Source of the DNA: Guptibacillus spartinae
GTDB lineage: Bacteria; Bacillota; Bacilli; Bacillales; Guptibacillaceae
Direction of reading: 5' to 3'
Length of the DNA: 64,000 bases
Assembly: GCF_028610625.1 (NCBI RefSeq)
Contig: NZ_JAQQWU010000014.1
Location: 33,472 to 97,471 of the forward strand
Shown one piece after another: positions 54,832 to 64,000 of this stretch (within the stretch, counting starts at the first letter, position 1; each line of letters opens with the position of its first letter). A program made the position numbers and the translations under genes. The notes under the pieces were generated by a model. That model was not told the origin of the DNA, did not search any database, and was given only the letters and a program-made list of their open reading frames with translations.

Positions 54832-56007
54832 ATGAACGTATTTGATGAACGAATTAATCGATTTGATACACATTCAGTAAAATGGGATCATACTGAGGCC
54901 ATTTTTGAAAAAGAAGACCTATTGCCTATGTGGGTAGCGGATATGGACTTCAGAGCTCCGCAACCTGTCATTGATGCTCTCACAACAAGGATTCAGCATG
55001 GGATATTTGGTTACTCCATGCCAACTGAAAACACAAAATCTGCGATTCAAGGCTGGTTGAATAGACGGCATCATTGGTCCATTCAACAGGATTGGATTGT
55101 ATTTACACCAGGTGTCGTTCCGGCACTATCTGCAGCAGTTAATACGTATACAGAAAAGGGAGATAAAGTTGTCATTCAATCTCCTGTGTACTATCCGTTT
55201 CGAGATATGGTAGAGAAGAGTGAGCGGGAAGTTGTTGATAACCCACTTGTAAGAAAAAACGGCAAATATGAGATGGATTTTAACGATCTTGAAACGAAGA
55301 TAGCGGATCCGGAAGTGAAGATGTTACTCCTTTGTAACCCTCATAATCCTGTAGGGAGGGTTTGGAAAAAGGAAGAACTCATAAAACTTGCTGAGCTTTG
55401 TTTAGCTAATCATGTTCTCATTGTGTCTGATGACATTCATTTTGATCTTATTTTCAAAGGGTATGAGCATACGTTAATTTCATCCCTTTCAAATGAAATT
55501 GCAGCAAATACAATTACATGTATCGCACCAAGCAAAACATTTAACCTCGCGGGCATGCAGCTTTCAACCATTATCATCCCGGATGAAGAAAAACGCGAGA
55601 AATTTAACGCTTATATGGGGAAATTAGGTTTGTTTGCACCTAGTCCGTTCGGTATAACTGCTGTAGAAGCGGCATATAACCATGGGGAAGAATGGCTTGA
55701 TGATCTTATGGACTACTTACAAGAAAATCTCTCGTACCTTACGACATTTATAAATGAGCGACTTCCACAAATTGACGTGATTGAGCCAGAGGGTACCTAT
55801 CTTGTATGGTTAGACTTTACTAAACTTAACATGTCTCATGAAGAACTTGAACAGTTTGTGCAAGGCGAAGCAAGGCTAGCACTTGATGAGGGGTATATTT
55901 TTGGTGAAGGGGGAAAGGGATTCGAACGTATTAATATTGCTTGTCCGCAATCAGTTTTACAAGAGGGGTTAGAACGACTAGAAAAAGCGATTAAAGGAAA
56001 AGAATAG
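54832..56007 (+). CDS. patB: PatB/MalY-type PLP aminotransferase (cystathionine beta-lyase)
   Basis: 391 residues from ATG 54832, six bases after TTGGAGG. Seen: NRFDTHSVKWDH, LPMWVADMDFRAP, GYSMPTENTKSAIQGWLNRRHHW, LLCNPHNPVGRVW, SDDIHFDLIF and the PLP lysine in APSKTFNLAGMQ, all PatB/MalY hallmarks. It cleaves cystathionine or cysteine to pyruvate, ammonia and a thiol. Terminator at 56014. Confidence 0.92.
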   Translation: MNVFDERINRFDTHSVKWDHTEAIFEKEDLLPMWVADMDFRAPQPVIDALTTRIQHGIFGYSMPTENTKSAIQGWLNRRHHWSIQQDWIVFTPGVVPALSAAVNTYTEKGDKVVIQSPVYYPFRDMVEKSEREVVDNPLVRKNGKYEMDFNDLETKIADPEVKMLLLCNPHNPVGRVWKKEELIKLAELCLANHVLIVSDDIHFDLIFKGYEHTLISSLSNEIAANTITCIAPSKTFNLAGMQLSTIIIPDEEKREKFNAYMGKLGLFAPSPFGITAVEAAYNHGEEWLDDLMDYLQENLSYLTTFINERLPQIDVIEPEGTYLVWLDFTKLNMSHEELEQFVQGEARLALDEGYIFGEGGKGFERINIACPQSVLQEGLERLEKAIKGKE

Positions 56008-56013
56008 TTATGA

Positions 56014-56041
56014 AAACGCCCTGGGAAGCTTCAGGGCGTTT
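56014..56041. terminator. intrinsic terminator
   Basis: AAACGCCCTG and CAGGGCGTTT with an 8-base loop, between two convergent genes. Confidence 0.85.
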
Positions 56042-56050
56042 GATATATAA

Positions 56051-56599
56051 TCATATAAAGAAATTCCTCTTTTTTAACGGACGAAGCGGTAACTCCAGAA
56101 CAGGCGTGTATGTATGAGACATATTCATTGAAAAAATATGTACAGATGGAACAATAAATGGTTCATACTCGTCTAAGGTGTGTTCTGCATCTCGTTTTAT
56201 GTTCAAAAATTGGTCGTCTGTCATTTGGCTGTTCTTTTGTACAATAGTTAAATGCGGTATAAAGTCCGTAACTTCATAGTGCTTCTTTTGTTCTTGAATA
56301 GAGGGTTTAATTGCATCTACAAGCAATAAATGAAGGGTAATAATCTCTTTACATAAGACCGTGTTAAATAATACAGTCGATCCAAAAGTGGCAGGCGCTC
56401 CAAGCTTTAATTCAAAAGCGGGAAAGCCACGACAAATCTGTTCAATTTTAGGAACCCAGTCTTCAGTTGCAGTGAGACCGCTAGGTGCTTTAACCGTTAC
56501 ATGAGGGGGAGAGGCTTCGCTATAACCCCATTTCTGCCGGAAAGATTGAATTTGGTTCATTACATGAGGGGGAGGGAGGACGGCAACAAAAAACGGCAT
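56051..56599 (-). CDS. 2'-5' RNA ligase / 2H phosphoesterase family protein (YjcG-like)
   Basis: 182 residues from the ATG at 56597-56599, eight bases after AAGGAG. Both HxTx motifs are present: PPHVTVKAP (near residue 34) and FIPHLTIVQ (near 113). The 2H fold hydrolyses or ligates 2',3'-cyclic phosphate ends; cellular substrate in Bacilli unknown. Confidence 0.82.
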   Translation of the reverse strand: MPFFVAVLPPPHVMNQIQSFRQKWGYSEASPPHVTVKAPSGLTATEDWVPKIEQICRGFPAFELKLGAPATFGSTVLFNTVLCKEIITLHLLLVDAIKPSIQEQKKHYEVTDFIPHLTIVQKNSQMTDDQFLNIKRDAEHTLDEYEPFIVPSVHIFSMNMSHTYTPVLELPLRPLKKRNFFI

Positions 56600-56887
56600 G
56601 AGCATATCTCCTTCGTTTTAATCAATGGATAATTAACAGAACCGTAACGGCAAAGATTCTCAGAGGTTATAACACTAATTCGCTAAATAATGATTTACCC
56701 CTCTAATCTGTTCTCGTCATTTCGAAAATCAATCAATAGTACTAGAGAGATCGAAAAAATGAAACGAAAAATATAAAAAAACTCCCATAATTGAGTGCAA
56801 TCTTTTTAAATTTTGTTATGATAAAAGAGGTGAAGCAGAGGAGATTTCACCTTAGTAATAGCTTGCAAAGGAAAGCGGGTGATTCGT

Positions 56888-57437
<550 letters not shown>

Positions 57438-57441
57438 TGCG

Positions 57442-57511
<70 letters not shown>

Positions 57512-57512
<1 letters not shown>

Positions 57513-57558
57513 GTATAACGACATAATACCTCCCTTCATTACGACATAAATTTCCCCC
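57512..57558. mobile_element. left end of a Tn7-like transposon with two TnsB-type sites
   Basis: The end reads TGTATAAC then GACATAATACC; a second copy, ACGACATAAATTTCC, starts 23 bp later. Tn7 itself begins TGTGGGCG then GACAATAAAG, so the 'TGT + 5 bases + GACA' layout matches. The predicted 5-bp target duplication is ACTCC (57507-57511). The other end is outside the window. Orientation agrees with tnsB-tnsC-tniQ being read from the right end inward. Confidence 0.6.
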
Positions 57559-57588
57559 ACTCTCTAAATGCATTCTTAACAAACACAG

Positions 57589-57635
57589 AAACCAGAGAAT
57601 CCTACTGTTTGTCTAACAGTAGGATTCTCTGGTTT
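57589..57635. terminator. 21-bp perfect hairpin inside the transposon left end
   Basis: AAACCAGAGAATCCTACTGTT and its exact complement around the loop TGTCT. T-rich DNA follows on the plus strand (GTTTTAATT). It probably stops transcription across the element boundary and after the helicase gene. No gene is seen between it and 57749. Confidence 0.7.
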
Positions 57636-57748
57636 GTTTTAATTAAGACATATTCATCCAAGTTCATATGGTTGCTATTGGAGTCATGGAATTCTTTAAA
57701 TCCACACCTAATGTTTAGTCAGTATTCTAGTACAGACCTATAGATAAT

Positions 57749-60355
57749 TTAATTGTATGGCTCCAAGTCATCAAGTGATTGCGATTTAAGAAACTCCTCA
57801 ATATCTCGGTAACTTAAATTTTCCTCAGTTAATATGTTACTAATATGCTCTTTATGAAACAGATTAGGTTCCTTATCTTTTGCTAGAACCGATCGAATTC
57901 CCCTAAGTACACTTGTAGCTCTTAATGCTACACCCCTAATCTCATCAGCACTGATATGATATAAATCTCTTGATTGAGGTAAAGCATCTTTTCGAATCAT
58001 CCTCTTATGACTAATCATTGCAGCATCTACTGTTGCTCCTTCATGTACAGGAGCATGTTCAAGTATCCATTTCTTATGCCCATCTGTTTGCCTACATGCA
58101 TCGCTGTATACAGGATCTTCCTCGTTTTCCTCAGTTTTTGCTTCAAAACCAAAAAATTTATCTCTTAGTACCCAAACTCCATCTGGAGCAGTCCCTCCTT
58201 TTAGTTCAACTGACTCATATCCCAGGATCGTTCCTAACTCCTCCAACCCTTTTTCGAATTTTTTAGATTCGTTACTGTTAATCAGGTCTAACAATGTCTT
58301 CATGTTTTTTTCAAATCTCATTCCTTCCAGACCCAGATTATTTAATACAGATTCAATATTATCTGTTTGAGTAGAAAGGTATGGATCAATTGGAGATACG
58401 TCTTTTTCTACAGGAACTGAGTGTATTAAGTCAGCCAACCACGATATACCATTGGACATTCTTAATGCAGAAGAATAATAACTCTTGTCAAGATTTGGAT
58501 CTATCGGAATTGTTTGTTTAGATAAGAACGCTGTATTGCCTGCTAAGTAATACCACCATGCACGGTATCCATCAAGTTCCTTTCCACCACTTAAATTTTC
58601 TAATATTAATTTTGCTTTTTCCAGAGCTCTATCCAATTCTCTTTTCCAAAGGGCGTATATAAAATCAATTTCATTTTTAACATTCAGAGTTAATTTTTGA
58701 ACTTCCACCTTAGTATTTTTTTCATATTCTTCACGAATGTCTGTTACGGCCTCATTAATACTGGAAAAATAGTCTTTATCAGTTATGAAGTCATTCATGA
58801 AATCAATCATTTCTTCAGCCGATACAATTTTTTCAGAATTGCTAAGTCCAAATGCGATTTCCGCCTGAATTTCCGGATGAAATCCTATCAAATTCTCTTG
58901 TTTAGAGCAAAATTTTAATAGGTTAGGGTCAAGCATAATTACATTGGCGTAGTCGTCATTTGATCGTGTACATCTTCCAAGAGCTTGTGTTATCCTGGTT
59001 TTTACTAGCTCACTTAGTACAGCATTCGCGTTCAACCTATTCCATAAGAAGCCTTCTTGTAAGTTCGTTGCTTCTGGCATCCCAAAGACGATTTGTAAGC
59101 GACATATATCACCGGATAAATCTATTCCATCATATCTATTTGTTAGAACAAGAACTACCTTTTCTCTTGATGTAAATGGTTCTAAACTGTCTTCTATGTC
59201 AGATGAACTTAATATATGATATTCTGATAATTTTTCTTCTATCTTTGAAATAAAAAATTGGGCAGTGCGATTGTCTGGGCAAAGAACTAATGCTCTTCCT
59301 TGGTTACTAATAGCACCAAATGCTACTTTCAACGATTCAACTGGATTGAAAACCCTATTTGGGAAGAGAATCAATCTTCTGCCGTTGCTATATTTTTCCC
59401 ATCCCTTTGGAATAGATATATTATTAATTTTCCTAACACCAGAAATTCTTTCAAGTTCTCCTCCATCGCCTAATGTTGCCGACATATATATTCTCTGATC
59501 TGAATCACTAAACGCAGAATGAGTTTTCGTGGGCGGGACTAATGGTCTTATGTTAATTTCTCCCCAAGAGAAGAACAGTTGACATGCTTCCAAATTTTCA
59601 TTTATTTTAGACCACGGATGTTTAGCGTTGCGACATTCATTAATGTTCGCCTCAATTAATTCAATCAGTATTGGTAGTTTTTCAAGATATTTTGGATAAG
59701 GAATAAGATCATATATGGGTTTATAATATTCATTGTCACCATTCATTATTCTTGTATAATTGTAATCAGAAATATCATCCTTAAATAATTCAATAATGCC
59801 TTCAAAAACTTCTTTATTTTCTTTTCTTTTTATCTCTACTGTCCAAAGAGAAGAAATGTAGTTTTCTGCAGAATGAGCATCATCCAATAGAAGGGTATTA
59901 GCATCATCCATCCTATAAGGGTTTGTGTTAAAGATAGCACTATATGTAGTAATTCCGATGGCTTTGTTGGTTACATAATCTCCGTACTCTTCCTCTGGAT
60001 ATTGATTTTGTGGACCAATAAGGAGACTTGCTGGTAATCCATATTCTTCTGCTTTTGAATAAACTTGCTTGGCTAATTGTTTTGTCGGACATAAATAAAG
60101 TACACGATCTTTATGACACCTTCTCCTGTACTCTGCAATTAATAATCCTATAAGGGTTTTACCTGTCCCAGTAGGTAGTTCAATAGCCACATCTGAATTC
60201 GTTTTATACCTTTCATAATATTCCCTTAAGATATCAGCTTGTTGAGACCATAAACCCTTAATAGTTGGTATCTGTAATTCTCTAAAAATAGATTCGGGAT
60301 CTTTTTCAATAGTTTTCATAACCTTTGGTTTTATGAATTCGAATTTTTTTTTCAC
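57749..60355 (-). CDS. SF2 helicase fused to a C-terminal PD-(D/E)XK nuclease domain (transposon cargo)
   Basis: 868 residues, GTG start nine bases after AAGGAG. Helicase core: Q-like region, Walker A LPTGTGKT (61-68 approx.), DDAH box (158-161) in place of DEAH, SATLGDGGELE, and motif VI ALGRCTRSNDDY. A helical middle follows, then a nuclease-like core at about 700-745: LGYESVELKGG, APDGVWVLRD (Asp725) and FGFEAKTEE (Glu738, Lys740). This is the layout of DNA-targeting defence and restriction proteins. It is the only cargo gene between the left end and tniQ. I do not recognise a named system. Confidence 0.82.
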   Translation of the reverse strand: MKKKFEFIKPKVMKTIEKDPESIFRELQIPTIKGLWSQQADILREYYERYKTNSDVAIELPTGTGKTLIGLLIAEYRRRCHKDRVLYLCPTKQLAKQVYSKAEEYGLPASLLIGPQNQYPEEEYGDYVTNKAIGITTYSAIFNTNPYRMDDANTLLLDDAHSAENYISSLWTVEIKRKENKEVFEGIIELFKDDISDYNYTRIMNGDNEYYKPIYDLIPYPKYLEKLPILIELIEANINECRNAKHPWSKINENLEACQLFFSWGEINIRPLVPPTKTHSAFSDSDQRIYMSATLGDGGELERISGVRKINNISIPKGWEKYSNGRRLILFPNRVFNPVESLKVAFGAISNQGRALVLCPDNRTAQFFISKIEEKLSEYHILSSSDIEDSLEPFTSREKVVLVLTNRYDGIDLSGDICRLQIVFGMPEATNLQEGFLWNRLNANAVLSELVKTRITQALGRCTRSNDDYANVIMLDPNLLKFCSKQENLIGFHPEIQAEIAFGLSNSEKIVSAEEMIDFMNDFITDKDYFSSINEAVTDIREEYEKNTKVEVQKLTLNVKNEIDFIYALWKRELDRALEKAKLILENLSGGKELDGYRAWWYYLAGNTAFLSKQTIPIDPNLDKSYYSSALRMSNGISWLADLIHSVPVEKDVSPIDPYLSTQTDNIESVLNNLGLEGMRFEKNMKTLLDLINSNESKKFEKGLEELGTILGYESVELKGGTAPDGVWVLRDKFFGFEAKTEENEEDPVYSDACRQTDGHKKWILEHAPVHEGATVDAAMISHKRMIRKDALPQSRDLYHISADEIRGVALRATSVLRGIRSVLAKDKEPNLFHKEHISNILTEENLSYRDIEEFLKSQSLDDLEPYN

Positions 60356-60564
60356 ATTACATTACTCCTTTTTTCAATTTTTACCAAGTAATTAATATTT
60401 TAAAGTCTTAATTAGAGGAATGTTGTCGAAATATGACATCGATTACTATTTCTTTTTATTAATTCAAAAGAAATTGATTTAATTGTATTAAGACAATAAT
60501 ATAATATCTTGGATTCTCATAAAAAGAAGTCTTTTGATGTCAATCCACAATAAAAGTAGTTTGT

Positions 60565-62055
60565 TTAGCTTATTTGATGAGGACACTCGAGATTGTTGGG
60601 TATTGATTTTAATAAAATATTAACATCACTCCACAAATGAAATTCACAATTGGATCTAGATCTATGGTCTGTAAATACATAACTATAAAAAGGCATTTTT
60701 GAGTACTTAACAAAAGGAATTTGATATGTGTATAACACTTCTTTTCTGGCTTCAATTTTCGCAACTTCAAGCCAATTGTGAAAATGGCTAACGAGCATAT
60801 AAGCATAAACCTTATTAAATACCCACTTCGAGGTTGAAAGGTTGTCTAAATTGATAGAAAAGCTGTTTTTATAGTTATAAGAATGTGGGATTCGCTTTTT
60901 ATCATATTTAATGTCTATCCAATCATTAAATATTGATTCGAGATTTAATTGATCTTTTGGAGAAAAAAAGTCTAACATATCAGCATTAATTGTTTTTCTG
61001 TTTCCTCGCATTTCAAATAATGGGTAGTTACCTTCAATCTGTCCTGTCCAGTGAGCAAACGCATAGGCATAAGGACAATACCCATTGTTTTCATATCTAT
61101 TCAATCTAAAATTAGCAATACATTGCTTATGTTTTTTAAAATATTTATGTCGTAAATGACGAGAAATTGATTTGTAAGTAGACCTTAATGAAAGAGTTAA
61201 GGAAACATTCCCTAGTGTATCTTTCGACACTCCTAAAGGTCTGTGAATGTTTATAGTAGAATTTTTTTTAGGATTATGTTGGAAGATTATATGATTTTCA
61301 CTATACTGTTTTTTTACCACGTCTATAAGGAGTTCAATAGGATTAGCTAATGGGGTTAAATCTCTATATACTGGATAACTCATATGTCTCAACCTTGTTA
61401 TTTCTTCACTACTAAGTGTTAGAAACTTATTTATTGAAGATTTGTTGCTTAGAGATATTGGCTGTGACCACCTCTTTGGAAATTCATATAGAATTGCCTT
61501 GCTGATATACTGGTGGCCACAAATACAAGTATATGCAGAAACCTTCGAGGAGTTATTAAGAAAGTTGTACTCGCTTACCCTACTACAACTTGGACATATG
61601 AAAGACAATACAGAATCATGATAAGGACAAAGATTTATTAATTTAAATTGATGAAAAATGCTATGGAAACCTTGGGATAAGCATTGGTGGCAATATCTAA
61701 AATTACTGAAGAAAAGATTTTCTATCGATGGCTTGTACAAAACTGCTAATAAATAACATAATTCTGCATTCACTAGCTTTTTATAGTTAGTACCTAAATG
61801 GGTTTGTATTAGAGTTGGATCAAAAGATTCCAAAAAATATAAATCTCCTTCGCTTTTACTCCATGAAGCTGTCTGTTTATTTCTAACTGACCTTACCCCC
61901 AAGGTATACATCACCTGATTACGTGACATTGAATTTACATACATGAATTTGTTGAAAATACTCCATGCAGATTCATAAGGTTGTACCCACCTAGAATCCC
62001 AGGTGTACTTCTTTTGAAGGTTTATATCCTTTTCTGAATAAACTTTCATCCGCAA
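60565..62055 (-). CDS. tniQ: TniQ/TnsD-family target-selection protein
   Basis: 496 residues, close to the 508 of Tn7 TnsD and longer than short TniQ forms, which favours site-specific DNA recognition. The N-terminal TniQ domain includes SAWSIFNKFMYVNSMS; a zinc-binding region follows: YCHQCLSQGFHSIFHQFKLINLCPYHDSVLSFICPSCSRVSEY and YTCICGHQY. It binds the attachment site and recruits TnsC. Start is TTG 62055 (six bases after AGGAGGG) or ATG 62049. 15 bp from tnsC, so one operon. Confidence 0.88.
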   Translation of the reverse strand: MRMKVYSEKDINLQKKYTWDSRWVQPYESAWSIFNKFMYVNSMSRNQVMYTLGVRSVRNKQTASWSKSEGDLYFLESFDPTLIQTHLGTNYKKLVNAELCYLLAVLYKPSIENLFFSNFRYCHQCLSQGFHSIFHQFKLINLCPYHDSVLSFICPSCSRVSEYNFLNNSSKVSAYTCICGHQYISKAILYEFPKRWSQPISLSNKSSINKFLTLSSEEITRLRHMSYPVYRDLTPLANPIELLIDVVKKQYSENHIIFQHNPKKNSTINIHRPLGVSKDTLGNVSLTLSLRSTYKSISRHLRHKYFKKHKQCIANFRLNRYENNGYCPYAYAFAHWTGQIEGNYPLFEMRGNRKTINADMLDFFSPKDQLNLESIFNDWIDIKYDKKRIPHSYNYKNSFSINLDNLSTSKWVFNKVYAYMLVSHFHNWLEVAKIEARKEVLYTYQIPFVKYSKMPFYSYVFTDHRSRSNCEFHLWSDVNILLKSIPNNLECPHQIS

Positions 62056-62070
62056 AATAGCCCTCCTTCC

Positions 62071-63048
62071 CTATTGAGGTACAATATCACTGAATACTTC
62101 TGCTTGTATAAAACCTGAGTATTTAATTGCTTGTTCAACTTGATTCCTGGATAATTTATCAATATTTTCCCCATCAACTCCGTAATCCAGTAAAATACGT
62201 TCTATTGAACTGGTTAGATACTGCATTGGTATTTCAAATTTATTTTTTCTGCTCACCTCATTGCTAAAGTCTCTAAAACATTCAGTTATTAACTCAGTGT
62301 AATTACTCAACCTAAATCCATTATCATATTCTTCAGGGAAAAAATATCTCGTAAATGAAAAGCCTGAACCAATTGGATATTCGGAGTACTCGTCATATCC
62401 TAGTAAGCAAGTTTGAATATCAGATGAATTTATAGCTCCGGTAAATCTATAGTCATTTATCATAAAACGTCCTACTATCTGAGCTTTTTTAGTTTTAATA
62501 AAGGCATTCCTTTGAGATATTAGTTCAGCTTGTCCTACTAAAATAGTGGTTAAATTAATATCTGCTCTCTCTAAATAATTGTAAATATCCATTAACCAAC
62601 CATACTCCATTTCATGAAGTTCTTGAGCTTCATCAATTATTATTACGATTCGACTCTCAGTGGATTTATTCCCAGCGTCATTTAACATTTTATAAAGTCT
62701 ATATCTTTTACTATCTGCTTTACCTGTAAATGGATCTTGATGATTTAAATCAACAAGAAGTGATTGGAAAAATCTTGCTTCAGAAGGTATTTTAGCATGT
62801 TGGCAATTATAAACAAATACAGGGAATGCTTCATTAAACTCCTCAGTAAGTGCATGTAATAAATATTTAATTGCCCTAGTTTTACCAAGTCGTGGTCGTC
62901 CATAAACAATGGCTCCTGGTGCTCTGTTTTTTAACCACCTTGTTACTTCCTCATACAGAAGTTCAATTTGATTAGTAGAAAGTAGGTATTTCCCACTAAT
63001 TATGGGATGATTTTTACCAGTTAACAAAGGTCTATTAACAATGCCCAT
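62071..63048 (-). CDS. tnsC: TnsC-like AAA+ transposition regulator
   Basis: 325 residues. Walker A IVYGRPRLGKTRAIKYL, Walker B RIVIIIDEAQELHEMEYGWLMDIYN and sensor TTILVGQAEL. TnsC bridges the target selector and the TnsB transposase and controls target choice by ATP. Start 63048 is preceded by CGGAGG. It lies 14 bp after the tnsB remnant. Confidence 0.9.
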   Translation of the reverse strand: MGIVNRPLLTGKNHPIISGKYLLSTNQIELLYEEVTRWLKNRAPGAIVYGRPRLGKTRAIKYLLHALTEEFNEAFPVFVYNCQHAKIPSEARFFQSLLVDLNHQDPFTGKADSKRYRLYKMLNDAGNKSTESRIVIIIDEAQELHEMEYGWLMDIYNYLERADINLTTILVGQAELISQRNAFIKTKKAQIVGRFMINDYRFTGAINSSDIQTCLLGYDEYSEYPIGSGFSFTRYFFPEEYDNGFRLSNYTELITECFRDFSNEVSRKNKFEIPMQYLTSSIERILLDYGVDGENIDKLSRNQVEQAIKYSGFIQAEVFSDIVPQ

Positions 63049-63062
63049 TTAATAACCTCCGA

Positions 63063-63880
63063 TTAGTATGAAATTGTTTTATTAAACGGTTTAGATTTAA
63101 TATTTTGATCTTTCTTGCTTATATTATCGTTATTTGTCAATTCAATATGCTCGCGTTCCCCATCCATACGTTCTCTAGATATATACTCTGCTGTTTTATC
63201 TTCAATTTCTCTTCTTAATTCTATAAGTTTATTACCTGATGCTTTTTTACCTTTAGATACTTCCTCTTCAAGATATTTATAATATATTAATATGGGATCA
63301 TCTGCATTTGTAAAGTGAATCAATTTCCTCGACCTTAAACTGTTGATAGTCTTCCTAGTTCTAAGCGAATGTTTAGTATAGAACCACTTACCAGTAGCTT
63401 GTAAAAGGCCTAATTCACTACCATCGGGTAAAAAAGCTTTTACTGCTCTCAAATCTTCTGTATTGACTAACAAATCAAGTTTTGTACCTATTAAGTCAGG
63501 AGATTTCACAAGAACATCACTTCTGTATACCACACCTTCATAATTGATATGTGGACTTACACCTGATTTGAATTTTCCCCTTACTATTCTGGAAGCTTGG
63601 ATAGTTAAAATAGCGAAATCTTCTCTCATGTTTTCATCCATGGTTCTTATCAATTCTCCTTTCTGAATTCGTTGTTCTAAGGTTTCTAAAGGTGATAGGT
63701 AGTTAAGCCCCCCGTGTGGTGCAGCATTATATTCTGCGATTAGTACGTCTAACAATTCTTCTAAATGTTGCTCAGTTATTTGATATTTGATTGCGTTTTT
63801 TTCAGGGTTTTGTCTTTTTGGATCCTTAGAATTACTACCGGTAGTATTAGGTAGTCTTTGAAAACCATTTTCTTGTATTT
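63063..63880 (-). pseudogene. tnsB: tnsB transposase, C-terminal remnant only
   Basis: About 270 in-frame residues homologous to the end of TnsB: IQENGFQRLPNTTGSNSKDP, LDVLIAEYNAAPHGGLNYLSPLE (end of the integrase core) and the Mu-type C-terminal beta-barrel (HINYEGVVYRSDVL, GTKLDLLVNTEDL). The DDE catalytic residues before this and the whole N-terminal domain are missing. Upstream, homology stops at about 63880 and the frame meets a stop at 63957. The adjoining DNA looks like the end of an IS element. Confidence 0.8.
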
Positions 63881-64000
63881 TGCAATAGAAAAGTGCAGGA
63901 AAATGCAAAGAAAAGTGCAGAGGTTTGTCACCCGGAATACTTCTCTTTATTTTCTTTTAGATAATGCGTTTGTTAAGCGGTAACTCTCTCCTTGATAAGA
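63881..64000. mobile_element. end of an IS21-family-like insertion sequence interrupting tnsB
   Basis: The junction begins TGCAATAG, followed by AGAAAAGTGCAG at 63887-63898 and again at 63909-63920, with a related GAAAATGCA between them. Tandem copies of short terminal repeats are usual in IS21 family ends. The next minus-strand frame (63947-64000) reads like an IstB C-terminus. Most of the element is outside the window, so the family call is tentative. Confidence 0.5.
63947..64000 (-). CDS. IstB-like ATPase, last 17 residues (cut by window edge)
   Basis: The minus-strand frame open to the window edge reads SYQGESYRLTNALSKRK then TAA. IstB proteins commonly end with a 'G(E/D)SYRL' stretch and a short basic tail, which is the only basis for the call. 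Position just inside the IS end fits the istA-istB order. Confidence 0.4.
   Translation of the reverse strand, partial: SYQGESYRLTNALSKRK

Noticed and set aside
63882..63908. TTG 63908 as the start of an intact short TnsB
   Set aside because: The first residues (LHFPALFYCK) have no TnsB similarity and lie in the repeat-rich IS end; the catalytic domain would still be missing.

Overview
The window is low-GC Firmicute DNA, most likely from a Bacillaceae species. Evidence: strong AGGAGG-type ribosome binding sites, GTG and TTG starts, intrinsic terminators with T-tracts, and a familiar Bacillus gene set (YpsC-type RNA methyltransferase, M32 carboxypeptidase, YppF-like protein, parE-parC, BioY, CspA-type cold shock protein, AmpS). 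I cannot name the species.

Layout. 1-4.0 kb: housekeeping genes and small hypotheticals. 4.0-28.4 kb: a large one-directional catabolic island with three acyl-CoA ligases, an orphan carboxyltransferase, two very different acyl-CoA dehydrogenases, three SDRs, a thiolase, a 3-hydroxyacyl-CoA dehydrogenase, two enoyl-CoA hydratases, a hotdog thioesterase, an APH-type kinase, a ComB-like phosphatase, a TetR regulator, a complete Liv-type ABC importer and a phosphotriesterase-like lactonase. 28.4-57.4 kb: ordinary core and accessory genes (PanE-like reductase, YjiH-family protein, acetyltransferases, cold shock protein, MFS transporters, hydrolases, SIMPL protein, AmpS, P450, nuclease-helicase, cation exchanger, BioY, topoisomerase IV, membrane proteins, aminotransferase). 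57.5-64.0 kb: the left part of a Tn7-like transposon carrying a helicase-nuclease cargo gene, TniQ/TnsD, TnsC and a TnsB remnant cut off by what looks like an IS21-family insertion.

How the island may work (inference). The dehydrogenase at 7.4 kb has the sequence hallmarks of the ACAD10/ACAD11/LvaC group, and the kinase at 15.8 kb has those of the ACAD10/11 N-terminal kinase domain (LvaA type). Known members act together: the kinase phosphorylates the 4-hydroxyl of a 4-hydroxyacyl-CoA and the dehydrogenase-like partner removes the phosphate, giving an enoyl-CoA for beta-oxidation. With a lactonase, a Liv-type importer, ligases and a full beta-oxidation set in the same block, uptake and breakdown of gamma-lactones or 4-hydroxy acids is a coherent hypothesis. 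Three near-identical palindromes (core AACCGGTT) precede the start genes at 4.1, 7.4 and 13.7 kb; two lie 11-12 bp downstream of good sigma-A -10 boxes, which points to one TetR-type repressor controlling the island.

The transposon's left end appears to be at 57512 (TGT, five bases, then GACATAA, with a second GACATAA 23 bp on). It abuts a leftward-facing terminator hairpin, which suggests site-specific insertion just behind a target gene lying beyond the right edge of the window.
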